From positions 1 to 62,648 of the forward strand of contig BLJB01000179.1 of the NCBI GenBank assembly GCA_013423325.1: a stretch of DNA of 62,648 nt, read 5' to 3'. Position 1 is the first letter of the stretch. Every line of letters starts with the position of its first letter. The DNA comes from Usnea hakonensis (lineage: Eukaryota > Ascomycota > Lecanoromycetes > Lecanorales > Parmeliaceae). Made by a program: the position numbers and the translations under genes. Below, one piece after another: positions 43,821 to 54,872 of the stretch. The notes below the pieces were generated by a model. It was not told the origin of the DNA. It made no database searches and was given only the letters and a program-made list of their open reading frames with translations.

Positions 43821-45087
43821 ATGGCACAAGCTCCAACAGGTGGTGATCAGAACAAAGCGCCAGGTATTCTCGCGCTCACCTGGATTGAATTCTCTATTTC
43901 GTTGATTGTTGTGGTGCTTCGTCTGTTTACAAGGGTAGTAATCGTCCGCCACGTGGGGTTGGATGACGGATTCATTGCGGTAACTCTGGTGAGTGGTATC
44001 TCTCGTTTTAAATAGTTGACCGAGACTGATAGACCAGCTTCTCCTTCTCACATGCTCCGTTATCTGGACGATCTACGCGAGCAAAGGAGGATGCAGACAT
44101 GTGTATTATCTGTCTGCAGCTCGCCAGGCTCTCGTCATCAAGATCAACTGGATCTCACAGCCTTTTTGCGTCATGGCGATCGCCACCGGTAAGGTGTCCG
44201 TGGCGTTCCTCATCTTACGGATACTCGGAGTCGCTGGTGTTTGGAAACGACGAATGCTTCAATGTGTTATCTACAGCGTTTTCCTGTGTGCCACGGTCGA
44301 CATCATACTTACAGTCACCCAATGCGTACCTATGAGAGCTCTATGGACGCCCTCGGTGGCTTTACATGCGAAATGTTTCTCTCCTAATATTCTGACGATC
44401 TTCGCACTGAGTGCTTCAAGTAGATTCACCCTGATGCCTGGAATGAATGCTGCTAAGAACTACAGGTTACTTTGCCGTCTTCGATCTGTTCCTGGCCCTT
44501 TTGCCTATCACAATTATTAAGGATCTCCAAGTGAGCAGGAAAAGGAAGATAGAATTAAGTGCCATTTTGGGCTTGGGAATATTGTGAGTCTACTGAAACT
44601 TTTCCGAAATGTCGCTAAACCGGCCGCAGCGCCGCTGCTTGTGCTGCCATCAAAACGACCAAGCTTGTGAGCGAAAGCTCGCGCAGCGATCTTACCTGTG
44701 AGTACGTGAGATCCATTCTGGCGTCGACAAGCTAACAGTGATAGGGGCAACTGTTGACTTGCTGGTATGGAGCATGTGAGTTAGCTTGTTTTATTGATGT
44801 GGCTCATGTACTCGATATCACTGACGGCAGGTAGAAACGAGATCAATGTTATCATCGTCGCTGCCTGTATACCCACACTTCAGCCGCTGGTAGCCAGCTT
44901 CGAACTAACCAGGCGCACGAAAGGATATCGACGATCTGGGTCCACCGCTGAGCGCATCGAACTTGGTAACCTATCCGCAGCTTACGCTGGGAAGCGGAAT
45001 GGCAGTAAGATGCCCCCAGCTCAGCTACCGAATCGAGGCTCTATTCAGAGGACTGTCGAAGTGAATGTTCGGATGGGTGCTGTGTAG
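43821..45087 (+). CDS. Fungal rhodopsin-domain (PTH11-like) integral membrane protein 1
   Basis: Six exons: 43821-43988, 44038-44419, 44466-44583, 44630-44697, 44745-44775 and 44835-45087, total 1020 nt, 339 residues, all in frame; the last intron uses the acceptor GGTAG, giving VWSI|NEINVIIVAACIP. Seven hydrophobic segments are seen, with LGLDDGFIAVTL-like RHVGLDDGFIAVTL after helix 2, CRHVYYLSAARQALVIK, GKVSVAFLILRI, and WATVDLLVWSINEINVIIVA near helix 7. This is the pattern of the large PTH11-like GPCR group (fungal 'rhodopsin-like' domain) that lacks the retinal lysine and is unrelated to the true opsin at 21.5 kb. Family members are putative plasma-membrane receptors for surface or nutrient cues. 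The tail is basic. Confidence 0.85.
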
Positions 45088-46043
45088 ACAGCACCGGGAG
45101 ACGGAAGATCAGTTTCCGACACAAAGCGTAATAATCTTCCGTAGTTCATTACTTCTGACAACTGTCATTTTTAACCCCTACCTCAGCGCTGTTTTACTTT
45201 CATCTGGCCGTTGTGTCCAGCGCCCTTCATCCTAATCCCCCTCCTTCATCCTAATCCCCCTGCCGTCGTGTCTAGAGCCCTTTAGACTTTGCCGTTGAAT
45301 CTAGCGCTTTCTGGCCCCCAACCGTCGTGTCTAGCGTTCCTTCGACATTTACCCCCAGCCGTCGTGTCTAGCACTCTCTAGACTTCTACCCCCGGCCGTC
45401 GTGTCTAGCGCTCTTCAGACTTCTACCCCCGGCCGTCGTGTCTAGCGCCCCTTAGACTTTACCCCCCAGCCGTCGTGTCTAGCGCGCTCTTGTACTTGAC
45501 CCGCCCGGTCTAGCGCTTTTTATTCTATGACCCCCACGGTCGTGTTTAGCGAGCGCTCTGATGGTTGCAGAGGCCACCCTTCCAGAGATACCCTCCTTCT
45601 CGGAGATGATGAATGCCCAGATGGAATTGTCTGACGAAGCGCAACTGGGAAGGTAGCCTGCTCAGCTGCTGTGGAGTTGCTCGCTCTCGCTGCATGGTTT
45701 ATATACCCTCACGCAATCGCGAAGAGAACATAGGAAATCTGCCACAGAGCGAGGTTGCTACAGCCATCCCGCGACCTTCGGACGATGTTACAAGGCAGAG
45801 GCGAGTCAAGCAGACGAACCTTGCGGGAGCAGAAAACAATGAATGGTCTACTACAGTATAGACGAGATGGCGCCAGTTAGGACAGTTTTCAATAGCGGAA
45901 CACAGATGTCAATATGTAGACTACACATGAGCATTCGATCGAGCCATGTTTATCCGTGATTGTGATCACCAAGATGAGAACTAGAAGATGTTTTCCTCGA
46001 TGATTCGATCATCGTAGTGAGGAACCCAGTACCTAACATATCG
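45088..46043. other. Intergenic containing a 37-bp minisatellite
   Basis: The first 120 bp are the 3' flank of the PTH11-like gene and the array occupies 45207-45556. After it, an 82-codon plus-strand frame (45613-45861) has no recognised features and is not called. Confidence 0.5.
45207..45556 (+). repeat. 37-bp GC-rich minisatellite, about nine units
   Basis: Units start GTCGTGTCTAGCGC and end TACCCCCGGCC. Starts at 45324, 45361, 45398, 45435 and 45472 are exactly 37 bp apart; upstream units at about 45265 and 45294 and downstream units near 45510 and 45540 are shorter and diverged. Most units contain the inverted repeat GTCTA-8nt-TAGAC, able to form a small hairpin. It is non-coding in all frames and lies between the PTH11-like gene and the pseudokinase pair. 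Confidence 0.9.
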
Positions 46044-46700
46044 CTATTCGGAAATGGCCAACTCTCGATCTGCTTCTGACACCGCTGCTTGTAGTGCCTC
46101 GTTGGATGTCTTGGCCGCGTCGAACAGCTTCATGAAAATCTTCCTAGTGTCCTTATAGTACGACATTTCTTGATTCAAGTGTCCAACGTCTCTGACGAGT
46201 TCTTCGATGCGCTGCTGAGGACTCGATATTTGTTGAACCTTAGATATGTGGAGACGGTGAGGGAGGCACTCAATAGTGGACGACGTGCCACCATAAATTG
46301 ATATTTGATGATCCAACGCAGTCACATCTCCAGGTCGGCCTGAGCGCGGACGCTCGCGTTGACGAAGAGCAGGATGGGTCTCGGGAGGCTCTCGTCTGGG
46401 AAGAGGTGTCTGAAAGGTGACGCGACGCTGGGTAGGACCTTGCGATCTCGGGCTGCTTCCTTTGAAAGCCGTACGGAGCTTTCCTTTGAGCTGTTCCGAA
46501 GCTGCTTTGCGTCTAGCAATCCGCGCAGCGGAGTCTTGGGCCGATGATGGAAATTGTTCTCTGTCTCGGTGAACACGGCCATAGGTGCGGTCGACGAACG
46601 TCTTTTGCGGTAGATAGTAGGTTTCTGTCATGTTTTGCTTGGAAAGACCGGTGTTTAGGGACGCAGACACAATCGAAAGGTCCACCTTATGGCAGGGCAA
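46044..46700 (-). CDS. Coiled-coil protein of unknown function, divergent partner of pseudokinase
   Basis: Up to 218 residues; the internal ATG at about 46631 (MTETYYLPQKTFVDRTYG) is an alternative start. The N-terminal two thirds are Arg/Pro/Ser-rich (RRVTFQTPLPRREPPE). The C-terminal 60 residues, QQRIEELVRDVGHLNQEMSY, YKDTRKIFMKLFDAAKT and ALQAAVSEADREL, form a predicted coiled coil. An in-frame intron of 54 nt (GTGGCA...CTAAG) may lie just before VQQISSPQQ. I do not recognise a named family. It is transcribed away from the kinase-like gene 104 bp to its right, so the two may share a promoter. Confidence 0.55.
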   Translation of the reverse strand: MPCHKVDLSIVSASLNTGLSKQNMTETYYLPQKTFVDRTYGRVHRDREQFPSSAQDSAARIARRKAASEQLKGKLRTAFKGSSPRSQGPTQRRVTFQTPLPRREPPETHPALRQRERPRSGRPGDVTALDHQISIYGGTSSTIECLPHRLHISKVQQISSPQQRIEELVRDVGHLNQEMSYYKDTRKIFMKLFDAAKTSNEALQAAVSEADRELAISE

Positions 46701-46803
46701 GTGATCCAGTTTTGGATCTTGAGCTCGGCTATTCGGAGGTTCCAGATACGATACCTCTGCCTACACCCGTCCACCCTCCTCAGAAAACTCAGATCGTCCG
46801 ACT

Positions 46804-47906
46804 ATGGAGAGACGTACTACTCAACTCAGAGGTGGTCCAATCAACGATATCCTACCGAATTCTGCTCAAAGGGAGAACACGGAGAAGACGTTGTCCGTGA
46901 AGCCTGCTAGAATCCCACTGAAATGTCCAATTTCAGCCAACCCCAGCAGTTTGTCTTTCGCCGGGAGAGACCCGATCGCGAAACCAGTTAAAAGAACCAA
47001 ACACCATCAGAGCGAGGAACGGCGTGTTGCCTATCATGAGTTTTTGAAACTGGATCCAGCCGGGCCTGCCGTTATTTGTAGTGGTAACACGCAAGATTGC
47101 TCGATTGTGGCCATCAAGCGCAGCAAAGTCAAGGCTCGAAACAACGTTGTCAAGGTTCCAAGTATATGCAGCAACGTGGTCGATCTAATCGAGGTTTTTG
47201 ACAAAGATGGTGAAATGTATATGGTCTACGAGCAGATGGATATCTCTTTGAGGTTGATCAACAGCATTCCCAAGCTACGATGGAACGAGCATGAAATTGC
47301 GGCCGTCTGCAGAGAGGTGGGCTGCATCAGAAAGGACCGACTTGCGGAGATTGACGAAGCCATCAGGTGCTGTGTGGTTTGACTTTCATACATCAGGGGC
47401 TCTCTCATCACTATGAAGAGCTTGACTGTAACACTGTGCTTTTGAATCGAGACGGCCACATCAAATTAGGTACGCTATCCATAACCGGTTCATAACGATA
47501 TGACTACCAACCGCGTAGCTAACATAGGAGACTGTATTCTGGAGGAAAGACGATTGACGGGGTGGATGGAAAAAGAGGATGTTCAAAGTGTGGGATACAT
47601 GATGCTGGAGCTTATGGAAGCCGACACAAGTCTGGCGAGACCAAAGTCAATTCAGCTTCAGCGTCCAGAAGACTGGAAGGCTGGTACGGGGATCAAGGAG
47701 TTTCTTGCCGCAACCCATGCGATGTCACGGGAGCAACTGTACAAGGTGGGAGATGTTGAGATGTGTATTTCCCGCAGGCTGATGTTCGGCAGCATCCTTT
47801 TCTGCCGCGAGAATCTCTTCGAAAGTGCTTGAAGCCACCTGTTCTAACAGCAATTATTGCAGCGAAGACCAATTGGGACATCGCTGCACCGCCGACTAAT
47901 CGCTAG
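46804..47906 (+). CDS. Protein kinase-like fold protein (predicted pseudokinase)
   Basis: Four exons, 46804-47316, 47367-47469, 47519-47745 and 47778-47906, sum to 972 nt and encode 323 residues. After a disordered basic N-terminus comes SIVAIKRSKVK (ATP lysine, Lys105), YMVYEQMDISL (hinge), then AAVCRE|VLCGLTFIHQGL, ELDCNTVLLNRDGHIKL|ANIGDC, EDVQSVGYMMLELM (helix F) and HPFLPRESL near the end. By alignment to canonical H-R-D-L-K-x-x-N-I-L-L and D-F-G, the catalytic Asp is Glu, the Lys is Asp, the metal-binding Asn is Thr and DFG is N-I-G. The fold is kept but all catalytic residues are changed, in a gene whose introns and frame are perfect. A scaffold or regulatory role is inferred. Confidence 0.8.
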
Positions 47907-48074
47907 GGAGCAGGTGAAGACGGAATAAGAGGGCGGCGGCGCCTATCAAGAGGCGGCATGACAGCTGATCAAGCCTTTGATATAAATCTGAAATACGCTT
48001 AACAGCATTGTGATTCAAAAATAGACTCTCCCTGCCAGCCCGTCTTCCACGCAATTTTCGCTACTTATATTCTT

Positions 48075-48854
48075 TTATGACTTTGAACGAGTATGCGACT
48101 CGAAGCGATATTGCGCTCGAGTACCACCGAGATATTCCAACGTAAGGCGGTAGCCCAGGAAAGATTTGAGTACAGAACCCATCCCTCGAGCGCCAACGAT
48201 TGTTTCGAGGTTTATAAATTCGATTGAGCTGCCTTGCCAGAACAAAACTGCTGTTCGAACCCTTTTGTGTCGATCGAATAGATTCGAAATTATCACTGGA
48301 AGTCTGCTTTTGGAATCATAGAGATGTGTCACGTTCAAAATTACTCCCGAGTCCAGGTGAAGTTCTCGATGGTTTTCCTGAGTCTGATGACCCCTCAGAG
48401 ATTGTAGAAAGAGCTCTCTCTCCGACTGTGATTCAAATGGTTTCGCTAGCAAGACGAGATAGGGGCTTTCCAGTCGAGAGGCATCATCACGCCAGCAGCG
48501 ATCTAGATCTTTGCCTATCAGCACGGGTTCGTAGCCGGTATCGTTCGCTATGTAGACCCAGGTCAGATTTTGAAAAATAGCATCCCATATCGCTGCGTGC
48601 TTCTCTTGCTGAGGCCTCAGCCGGAAATCGAATGCTGTGGCGGCGTAACTGGCTGGTAATGCTGGCAGGTTGTTGGCGACCAGATCCCAAAGTTCTTGCG
48701 ATATTTTCTTTGCGGCTGCAGGCATGGTGTGAGAGGTGCTGAAGCTGAGCTGAAGGAAGATGCAATCGTCGAAGAAGGCAGAGGCGTCCATGATGAAATG
48801 AAGCGTCATTAATGGAACAGTGTGCCATTTACGGACCCGTCTGCTCAACGCCAA
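48075..48854 (-). CDS. Unknown fungal protein with N-terminal F-box-like helix (family copy 1)
   Basis: A 259-residue frame. MPAAAKKISQELWDLVANNLPAL (internal start at about 48724) resembles the first helix of F-box-like domains, followed by YAATAFDFRLRPQQEKHAAIWDAIF, GYEPVLIGKDLDRCW, YLVLLAKPF and LHLDSGVILNVTHLYDSKS. No known catalytic motifs. A diverged, broken relative lies at 53738-54790 and shares the order LAQDIWDGVVRNIPAL, W-x-A-x-F, NPTLIGSNL and CGITLNISEI. The shared blocks define a small unnamed family. Longer N-terminal starts exist but lack similarity to copy 2. Confidence 0.6.
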   Translation of the reverse strand: MALSRRVRKWHTVPLMTLHFIMDASAFFDDCIFLQLSFSTSHTMPAAAKKISQELWDLVANNLPALPASYAATAFDFRLRPQQEKHAAIWDAIFQNLTWVYIANDTGYEPVLIGKDLDRCWRDDASRLESPYLVLLAKPFESQSERELFLQSLRGHQTQENHRELHLDSGVILNVTHLYDSKSRLPVIISNLFDRHKRVRTAVLFWQGSSIEFINLETIVGARGMGSVLKSFLGYRLTLEYLGGTRAQYRFESHTRSKS

Positions 48855-48926
48855 GGATCTGTTTTTCCTGTTAAAAGCTGATGTAATGAATGGAAGTCAT
48901 CCTTCAGGCCTTGAACCTTGTCCACG

Positions 48927-51351
48927 ATGGCTCATTCATCCACTTCTGTCATCGACACACCGTCCAAGGCAGCCCAAACTTCTCGCAGTGTAACACTGCA
49001 GTCAATTGCTTCCTCCACGGCCACGTCAGTGACAGTCTTTATCATCGAAGTCATAATTTTCCTGCTGCTTCGGCGCAGGTTGACCGTTTTATAGTAAGCA
49101 CAACCTTCAAAGCTTCATGACGTCTACTGAAGAGATCGATATAGCCATCCGCGTGCGCCTCCATCTCAAAAGGAACATTCAGGCCTATTCTCTTGGATCA
49201 AACCCGTATTTGGGACAGAAGATGTCTACATTTTACAGAATTCGGGCTTTGACGCGTTCTTCTTCTTACGCTACTTACGCACTATCATCAGGATTTTCAC
49301 TCCGGTCACCGCCGTGATACTTCCGATCCTCTTGCCTCTTAGCATCGTGCATGGGAAGCAATCAAATGCTGGCGTTCAGGGGTTGGATCGGCTGACCTGG
49401 GGTGGTGTTGGCATTGACCATAGCAGCTACTACTGGGCGTACCTTGTTCTTGCTTTGATCGTGGTGGTACAAGCATGCTACACAATCTATGGGGAGTTCC
49501 AATTCTACGTTCAGATCCGTCAAGAACATCTGTCCTCACGTACAGGTCTACATACAGTTCTCATCTCAGATATACCGCATCACCTTTGCTCTCAAGAGAA
49601 ACTTTCTGCTATCTACGGGAAACGTGTTGGGGGAACATATCGGGTCTGGATTAACCGAGATTGCAAGATGCTAGATCGAAAATTGAAACAGCGCGACAAA
49701 ATCGTAGCTCGACTAGAGGCGGCGGAGACACGTCTCATCTCTAGGGCCATCGGGTTTTATTCCAAAGGCGGGATCTTGGGCAATACACATGACGAACGCG
49801 AGTCAATACGTCTTCCTTGCTCACGGATTGCGTGGATAGCAGCGCTTGTTCCGCTTGGAAAGAAAGTCGACCTGGTCTACCACTGTCGAGGTGAGATTGC
49901 TAGACTCAACACCGAGATCCTAGAAGACCAGCATCCTGCCCGTCAAACCAGATGCCTTCACTCGGCTTTTATACAATTCGAACGCTCGATCGATGCGCAC
50001 ATCGTCTGTCAATCAGCTGCGCACTTTTCGCCCTTTCGCCTTTCTCCTCAATACGTTGGTGGTTCTACCAGCGCTGTGGTCTGGCACAACGTTGGCCTGA
50101 AATGGTGGGAACGTTACATTCGTAGCATCGTGGTAATGGGGTCCATGGCAGCCATCATCGTTGGGTGGGCGGTTCCTGTCGCCATGACCGGATTCTTGTC
50201 TCAACTGGGAGCCCTCACACCTCTGCTCCCATTCTTGATGCAATACACGCCTTGGCTCTTAGGCTTCCTTCAGGGAATTCTCCCTCAAGCTATTCTCATC
50301 ATTCTCACATTGTTACTACCTATGATTGTTCGACTCCTGGTGCAACAGCAGGGATTCGCCTTGCAGACCGCAGTTGAACTTGCGGTACAGAAGTATTTCT
50401 TCTGCTTCCTCTTCATCCAGGTTTTCCTAACAGTGGCTCTATCTTCCAGCGCTGCTGCAGTTCTCGGCCAGATATACCATGGCTTTGATTCTCTGCCTAC
50501 GTTCCTAGCGGTGAATCTCCCCAAAACCAGTAATTATTTCTTGTCCTATTCTATGCTGCACGCTTTCTCCATCAGCGCGGGCGAGCTGGTGCAGATATCG
50601 GGACTCTTGCAGTATCTCGTCATCTCACCATTGATGGACCACACGCCCAGAGAGCAATTGCAACGGCGGGTAAGCATCTCAAAGGTCGCATGGGCAACAG
50701 TTTACCCAATTTTTACCAACCTAGCCTGCATCGGTACGTATCCCCGGAGAAGCAGTTCTTCAAGCTCGATTGATGGATATGGTAGGAATTATCTATTCTG
50801 TAATCGCACCGCTGGTCCTGATATGTGTTGTCATCGCTTTCGGCATGTTCTGGGTAGCATTCCGGTACAACGCCTTGTACGTGACGAAATCGAGCAGCGA
50901 TACCGGCGGTCTGCTCTATCCCACTGCACTTAATCAACTGTTTACGGGCATCTATACGCTCGAAATCTGTCTCGTCGGGTTATTTTTTCTTGCTCGAGAT
51001 GAGGAGCAACGGTGGGTCTGTTTGGGTCAAGCTGTCATTATGATGGCCGCGAGTGTAGCGACCGGTGGCTTTCAAGTTGTATTACATCAAGCATTTGGGC
51101 CACTGTTGAGGTCTCTCCCCCACGTTGAGGGTCGTGAGCCGCGTAAGCCCGGAAACCTTGATGAAGGCACCTGGAGCATGTGTGAAAATGACGCTCTGCG
51201 TGCCTGCTCACCAACGATCTGGATTCCAAGAGATCCTCTAGGAATCAGTGACGATGAGATTTCTCAGACTAGAGAGTCAAATAAGGGAATCCTTATAGTG
51301 AATGACAAGGCAAGGATGGATTTGGCAAGACGAGTCGTGGTTGAGGACTGA
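48927..51351 (+). CDS. CSC1/TMEM63-type calcium-permeable stress-gated channel (RSN1-like)
   Basis: Exon 1 (48927-49093) encodes an extracytosolic Ser/Thr-rich start and the first helix, VTVFIIEVIIFLLLRRRL. Exon 2 (from about 49133 to 50733) contains LFSWIKPVFGTEDVYILQNS, GFDAFFFLRYLRTIIRIF, ILPILLPLSIVHG, the cytosolic RNA-recognition-like domain (TVLISDIPHHL, RLNTEILEDQ, SAFIQFE) and a multi-helix pore region (VWHNVGLKWWERYIRS to LVISPL). Exon 3 (50786-51351) gives GIIYSVIAPLVLICVVIAFG. These are the marks of DUF221/CSC1 osmosensitive channels. The exon 2 to 3 frame is exact. The exon 1 to 2 junction, if GTAAGC and the only in-frame AG are used, makes TA|A, a stop; the boundary or a base there is uncertain. 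Confidence 0.8.
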
Positions 51352-51880
51352 AAAGGATTAGCTTCGTTTCGAAAATCATGAAATCGCTAAGAAATTGATT
51401 TAAGTATGCGTCGTTATGAAAATGGGAGCCTGAAAACCTCAAAGAAACCCCTCTATCTTTTGACATAGACCAGAGATGTAATGCACACTACATATAGGCG
51501 TGGTGGGCCGGGAAGATAATGGCTGCATGCGACTATCATACCAGGCTAGGGGAGCCATAGCCCTTTTTTGATTTCATAGCCACCACATTTGGCCATGGAG
51601 TCACGGGGCCACGGATTCACAGACCCATAGTATTGACTAAACTAGATCATGTGTTTATGGCAAATAAGGGTCGATGGAATTGGAGGTCTAAGATAATGCT
51701 GACAATACTTGTGTATATTCGCAAACTATTTACATTATAAAAGCTGATTCAAATATGTGATACGTGAGAGACTGTAACACAAAGAACCAGTCTCGATGTT
51801 TTTATTTATGCCGAAGATTTTCGAAGTTCTAGATTATTCAAATTAGTCTTTGACGATGCTAACGGAATCTTGTAGCATGT
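51352..51880. other. Convergent intergenic, AT-rich
   Basis: Shared 3' region of the CSC1-like gene and the minus-strand Ser/Thr-rich gene. No gene or structured element was recognised. Confidence 0.5.
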
Positions 51881-52972
51881 CTACCAACATCGCGGTGATA
51901 GGGCGTTGCATACGTCGGGTGAATAATTTAGTGTAACTGAAGGTTGGAGGTCTGTGGTCGTGGTAGATGTTGAAGAGGTGCTAATTGAGAAAATGACCGG
52001 CGACTGTATGATCGACGTGCCCGAAATACTAGTCGAAGAAAGGGCTGAAGAAGATGATAACGTAGCAAGATTGTCGTGTGAAAGATCCGAAAATGTGGAT
52101 AGCTGCGTAGACGATATTATCGTAGTGCTGGTTGAGGACGAGAAAACGTCGATGGTCAACGAAGTCGGTCGGGAGTAGTTTGTAAAGGAAGACCGGTTCA
52201 AAGTCATGGAAGGCACTATCGACAATCAGCCAACTCAACAATAAGCATAAAGATTGGCTTACAGGGAGCATGAGAGTCACAAGTACATAGCATGCTCGTT
52301 GAGACTGTAGTAAGCACTATGGTCTTAAAGGCCGTAAGTGTAATAACACTTGATGAGATCTCGCTGCTGACAAGAGTCTCGAAAACACCGACGCCTTCGA
52401 CCACCAAAGAATTGTCTTTTGTTTGAACCACCTGAACGGGATGAATACTTCGTGGACTAAGAGATCTAAGTTCGGCTGGTCCCAAGCTCTTTCCCGAGAC
52501 GTGAGCAGTCGGTTTCATACCTGAGACTTTTGTCGTAATTGCTATACTTTCTGCTGAGATGTAAATAGATAAGTAGTACACCAGGATAACTCTAGATGAC
52601 CAACCGAATTCAGCAATCCGACTGGAGCCTTCAAAGATACCTGAGGACGTGTCCACTGTCGTATCTATCGTGGAAATTTCAATCGATCCAGGGCCGGCCC
52701 AGATTTTGCCATCGCTCTGAGTCAACGCTATCGTAGAGGCTAATTCCGGCGTGGATGTGAAGTAATCAACTTCCGAGATGGGCGAGTAGACGGTAGGAAC
52801 AGCCCGTGGATTTTTTAGAGCAGGAGTTTCAGAGTCGGACGCATTCGTTGACGTATGCACTGAAAGACTGTAGTACAAATAATTAGTCGGACCATAATGT
52901 TGGTATGGTCTAAGTGACGTACATGGGAAAATAGAGCTGGGCTAACGCGAGCTTGCGGACGAGTCTATTCAT
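51881..52972 (-). CDS. Ser/Thr-rich, probably secreted or wall-associated protein
   Basis: Three exons, 52972-52923, 52867-52263 and 52215-51881, with donors GTACGT and GTAAGC, total 990 nt and 329 residues in frame. The N-terminus MNRLVRKLALAQLYFPILSV looks like a signal peptide. The mature part is mucin-like; the last 110 residues are over 40% Ser/Thr (STSTTIISSTQLSTFSD, STSSTSTTTTD) and would be heavily O-glycosylated. A hydrophobic patch, RVILVYYLSIYISAESIAI, lies in the middle. No enzymatic domain or clear GPI signal is seen; the C-terminus is CNALSPRCW with two Cys. The function is unknown. Confidence 0.6.
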
Positions 52973-53737
52973 GACTGTTGCTGTGCACACGTTGATTTGC
53001 GGAAAGCAATGCTTTCTTAAGATGTTTCGGTTGGCGAGAAACCCAATAATGGAACGCCAGCATCAGCTCTCCGGATCCAAAAACGAACCTGTTCCATTTC
53101 CGGATGCGCATCTATCTTATAGCTGGGATTGCAAACGAATCACACTCTCCCAAGAAAACCAGAGAAGCAGAGAGAAAGGCAAAAGGAAATCAGGTATAGA
53201 TTTTTTTTTTTTCTGTTGTCAAGACGCTCGGCTAACGTTGTTAGAATGTGCTTGATGGTAGTCTTTGTTCGGGTTCGAAACCGAAAATCTGCGGAGAACA
53301 GTTCCCGCGGGATACGCCTTTGGCTAGGACAGCATTTCGCTAGTGGAGAGAACAGTCGTAGCGACGGTCAACGGGAACCTGCCTCGTATAAAGAAGCAAA
53401 GGAAACATCGAGCGAGAAGGATGCGAAAGTCGAGATATCAGCGATCAAGGCAGATTGAGGCGGTCATGGGACAGGCAAGGCGACTTGAAAGTCCCAAGTA
53501 ATCGGCTGGGCTGTGCCTGAACTTGATTTTTGAAGCTCTTTGTACACTGCATGATCATCGTAAGACCAAGATTGTGGATTTTCCACCGGATGGATAGAGC
53601 GAGTTCTACCTAGCCAAGCTCTGGCGCGGAATTAAATTTTGAATTCCAAAAATGGAAGCAACTGAATGCCATAAGTGGTATCAGCAATGTCCACCGGTCT
53701 TTACAACTGTTCCTTATTCTCTCATAGCAGTCAGTAG
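52973..53737. other. Intergenic, no gene seen
   Basis: Includes a T-run of about 12 at 53201-53212. Short plus-strand frames here are Lys/Arg/Ser-rich without family features. Confidence 0.45.
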
Positions 53738-54790
53738 ATGTTTTCTATAACACAAGCGATGACTCATCTCGCTCAAGATATCTGGGATGGAGTTGTGAGA
53801 AATATACCTGCTTTATCGGCGAGGGCAGCCGCCCAGGTCTTTGGATTAAGCTCGAATACAAGAAGGACAATCACAGCAGAGTATGGAACGCCGTCTTTCA
53901 AGATCAAACATGGTGCGATAAAGCGAGAGAGCGCGGACTCAACCCAACATTAATCGGCTCGAACCTGACAGCGTACTACAAATATCGACGAGCCGCAAGT
54001 GCCGCATATGTGTCTCAGCTCTGGAATGACGGAGTGCAGACAATCTTGTTACAAACCGTTCCCATTTGAGGAGAACTTCGAACTCTTCCTCGCGTGCTTG
54101 AAGCCGCATTCATTCGATCGATCCACTCACGAGATCAAATTCAAGTGTGGCATTACTCTTAATATCTCGGAGATCCGGAAAGACTACGGGTACTACCAAT
54201 ATCGGATCATCGTGGAACCTACGAGACCCCTGTCTTATCGCTCCCATTGCTTTCGGACCAGCTATTTGCTGTGGGAGGACACTACACATGATCTCCAACA
54301 CGTCGATTGGTGGACCGGCGGCGTCGAGATCGAGATATCAAGTACGGAACTCACCCCTGTAAAGTGCTTGCTCAAGCTACGCAATCCGATCGATGAGTGG
54401 GGAAATAGTCTGATCCATGAGTACGATCGTGGAAGCTACCATGTTGAATTGTGGCATCCAGAGGAGCATGACAGACACTTGGAGACCTCAAATACCGCTT
54501 CTTTTGGATTACTCGGTCCTGAAAGAGCTCCGCCGTTCCCAAGTCGAGTGGTTAAGCACCTCGATGACGGTCCTACGTCCCAGTCGGAAAGCTCAGCAAG
54601 GGGTCCCCTAACGCGTCAGAAAAGGGCAGTCGCGTTCCCAAATCGAGTGGTTCAACCCTCCAAGAAATCAAAAATACCAAAGGCTCGCCTTGCAAGTCGT
54701 CTTGTTCACCTCTTTGGTGGGCAGAAAAGTCAGTCATCAGACAAGATAGCGGGACCTGAGTATGGCGAGGATCTAGATGAAATCTACTGA
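53738..54790 (+). pseudogene. Diverged, frameshifted copy of the F-box-like unknown family (copy 2)
   Basis: The reading starts MTHLAQDIWDGVVRNIPAL and loses one base after QVFG (about 53845). It continues in a second frame as KLEYKKDNHSRVWNAVFQDQ, GLNPTLIGSNLTAYYKY to LWNDGVQT, and changes frame again near 54040 to FPFEENFELFLACLKP, FKCGITLNISEIRKD, SYLLWEDTTHDLQHV and a basic tail with a repeated FPSRVV/FPNRVV motif. Block order matches the gene at 48075-48854, about 5 kb away on the opposite strand. Two frameshifts suggest that it is not functional; unseen introns are a less likely explanation. Confidence 0.6.
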
Positions 54791-54872
54791 GCGCCTTATT
54801 CTCCGAGCACACGCTGACGTTGTGTTCTCGAGACGTGAAGCGTCCGGGTAAATAGTCTGTAGTCAATATACG

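Noticed and set aside
45207..45556. CRISPR-like array
   Set aside because: The units are contiguous 37-bp repeats without unique spacers, in a eukaryote; it is a minisatellite.
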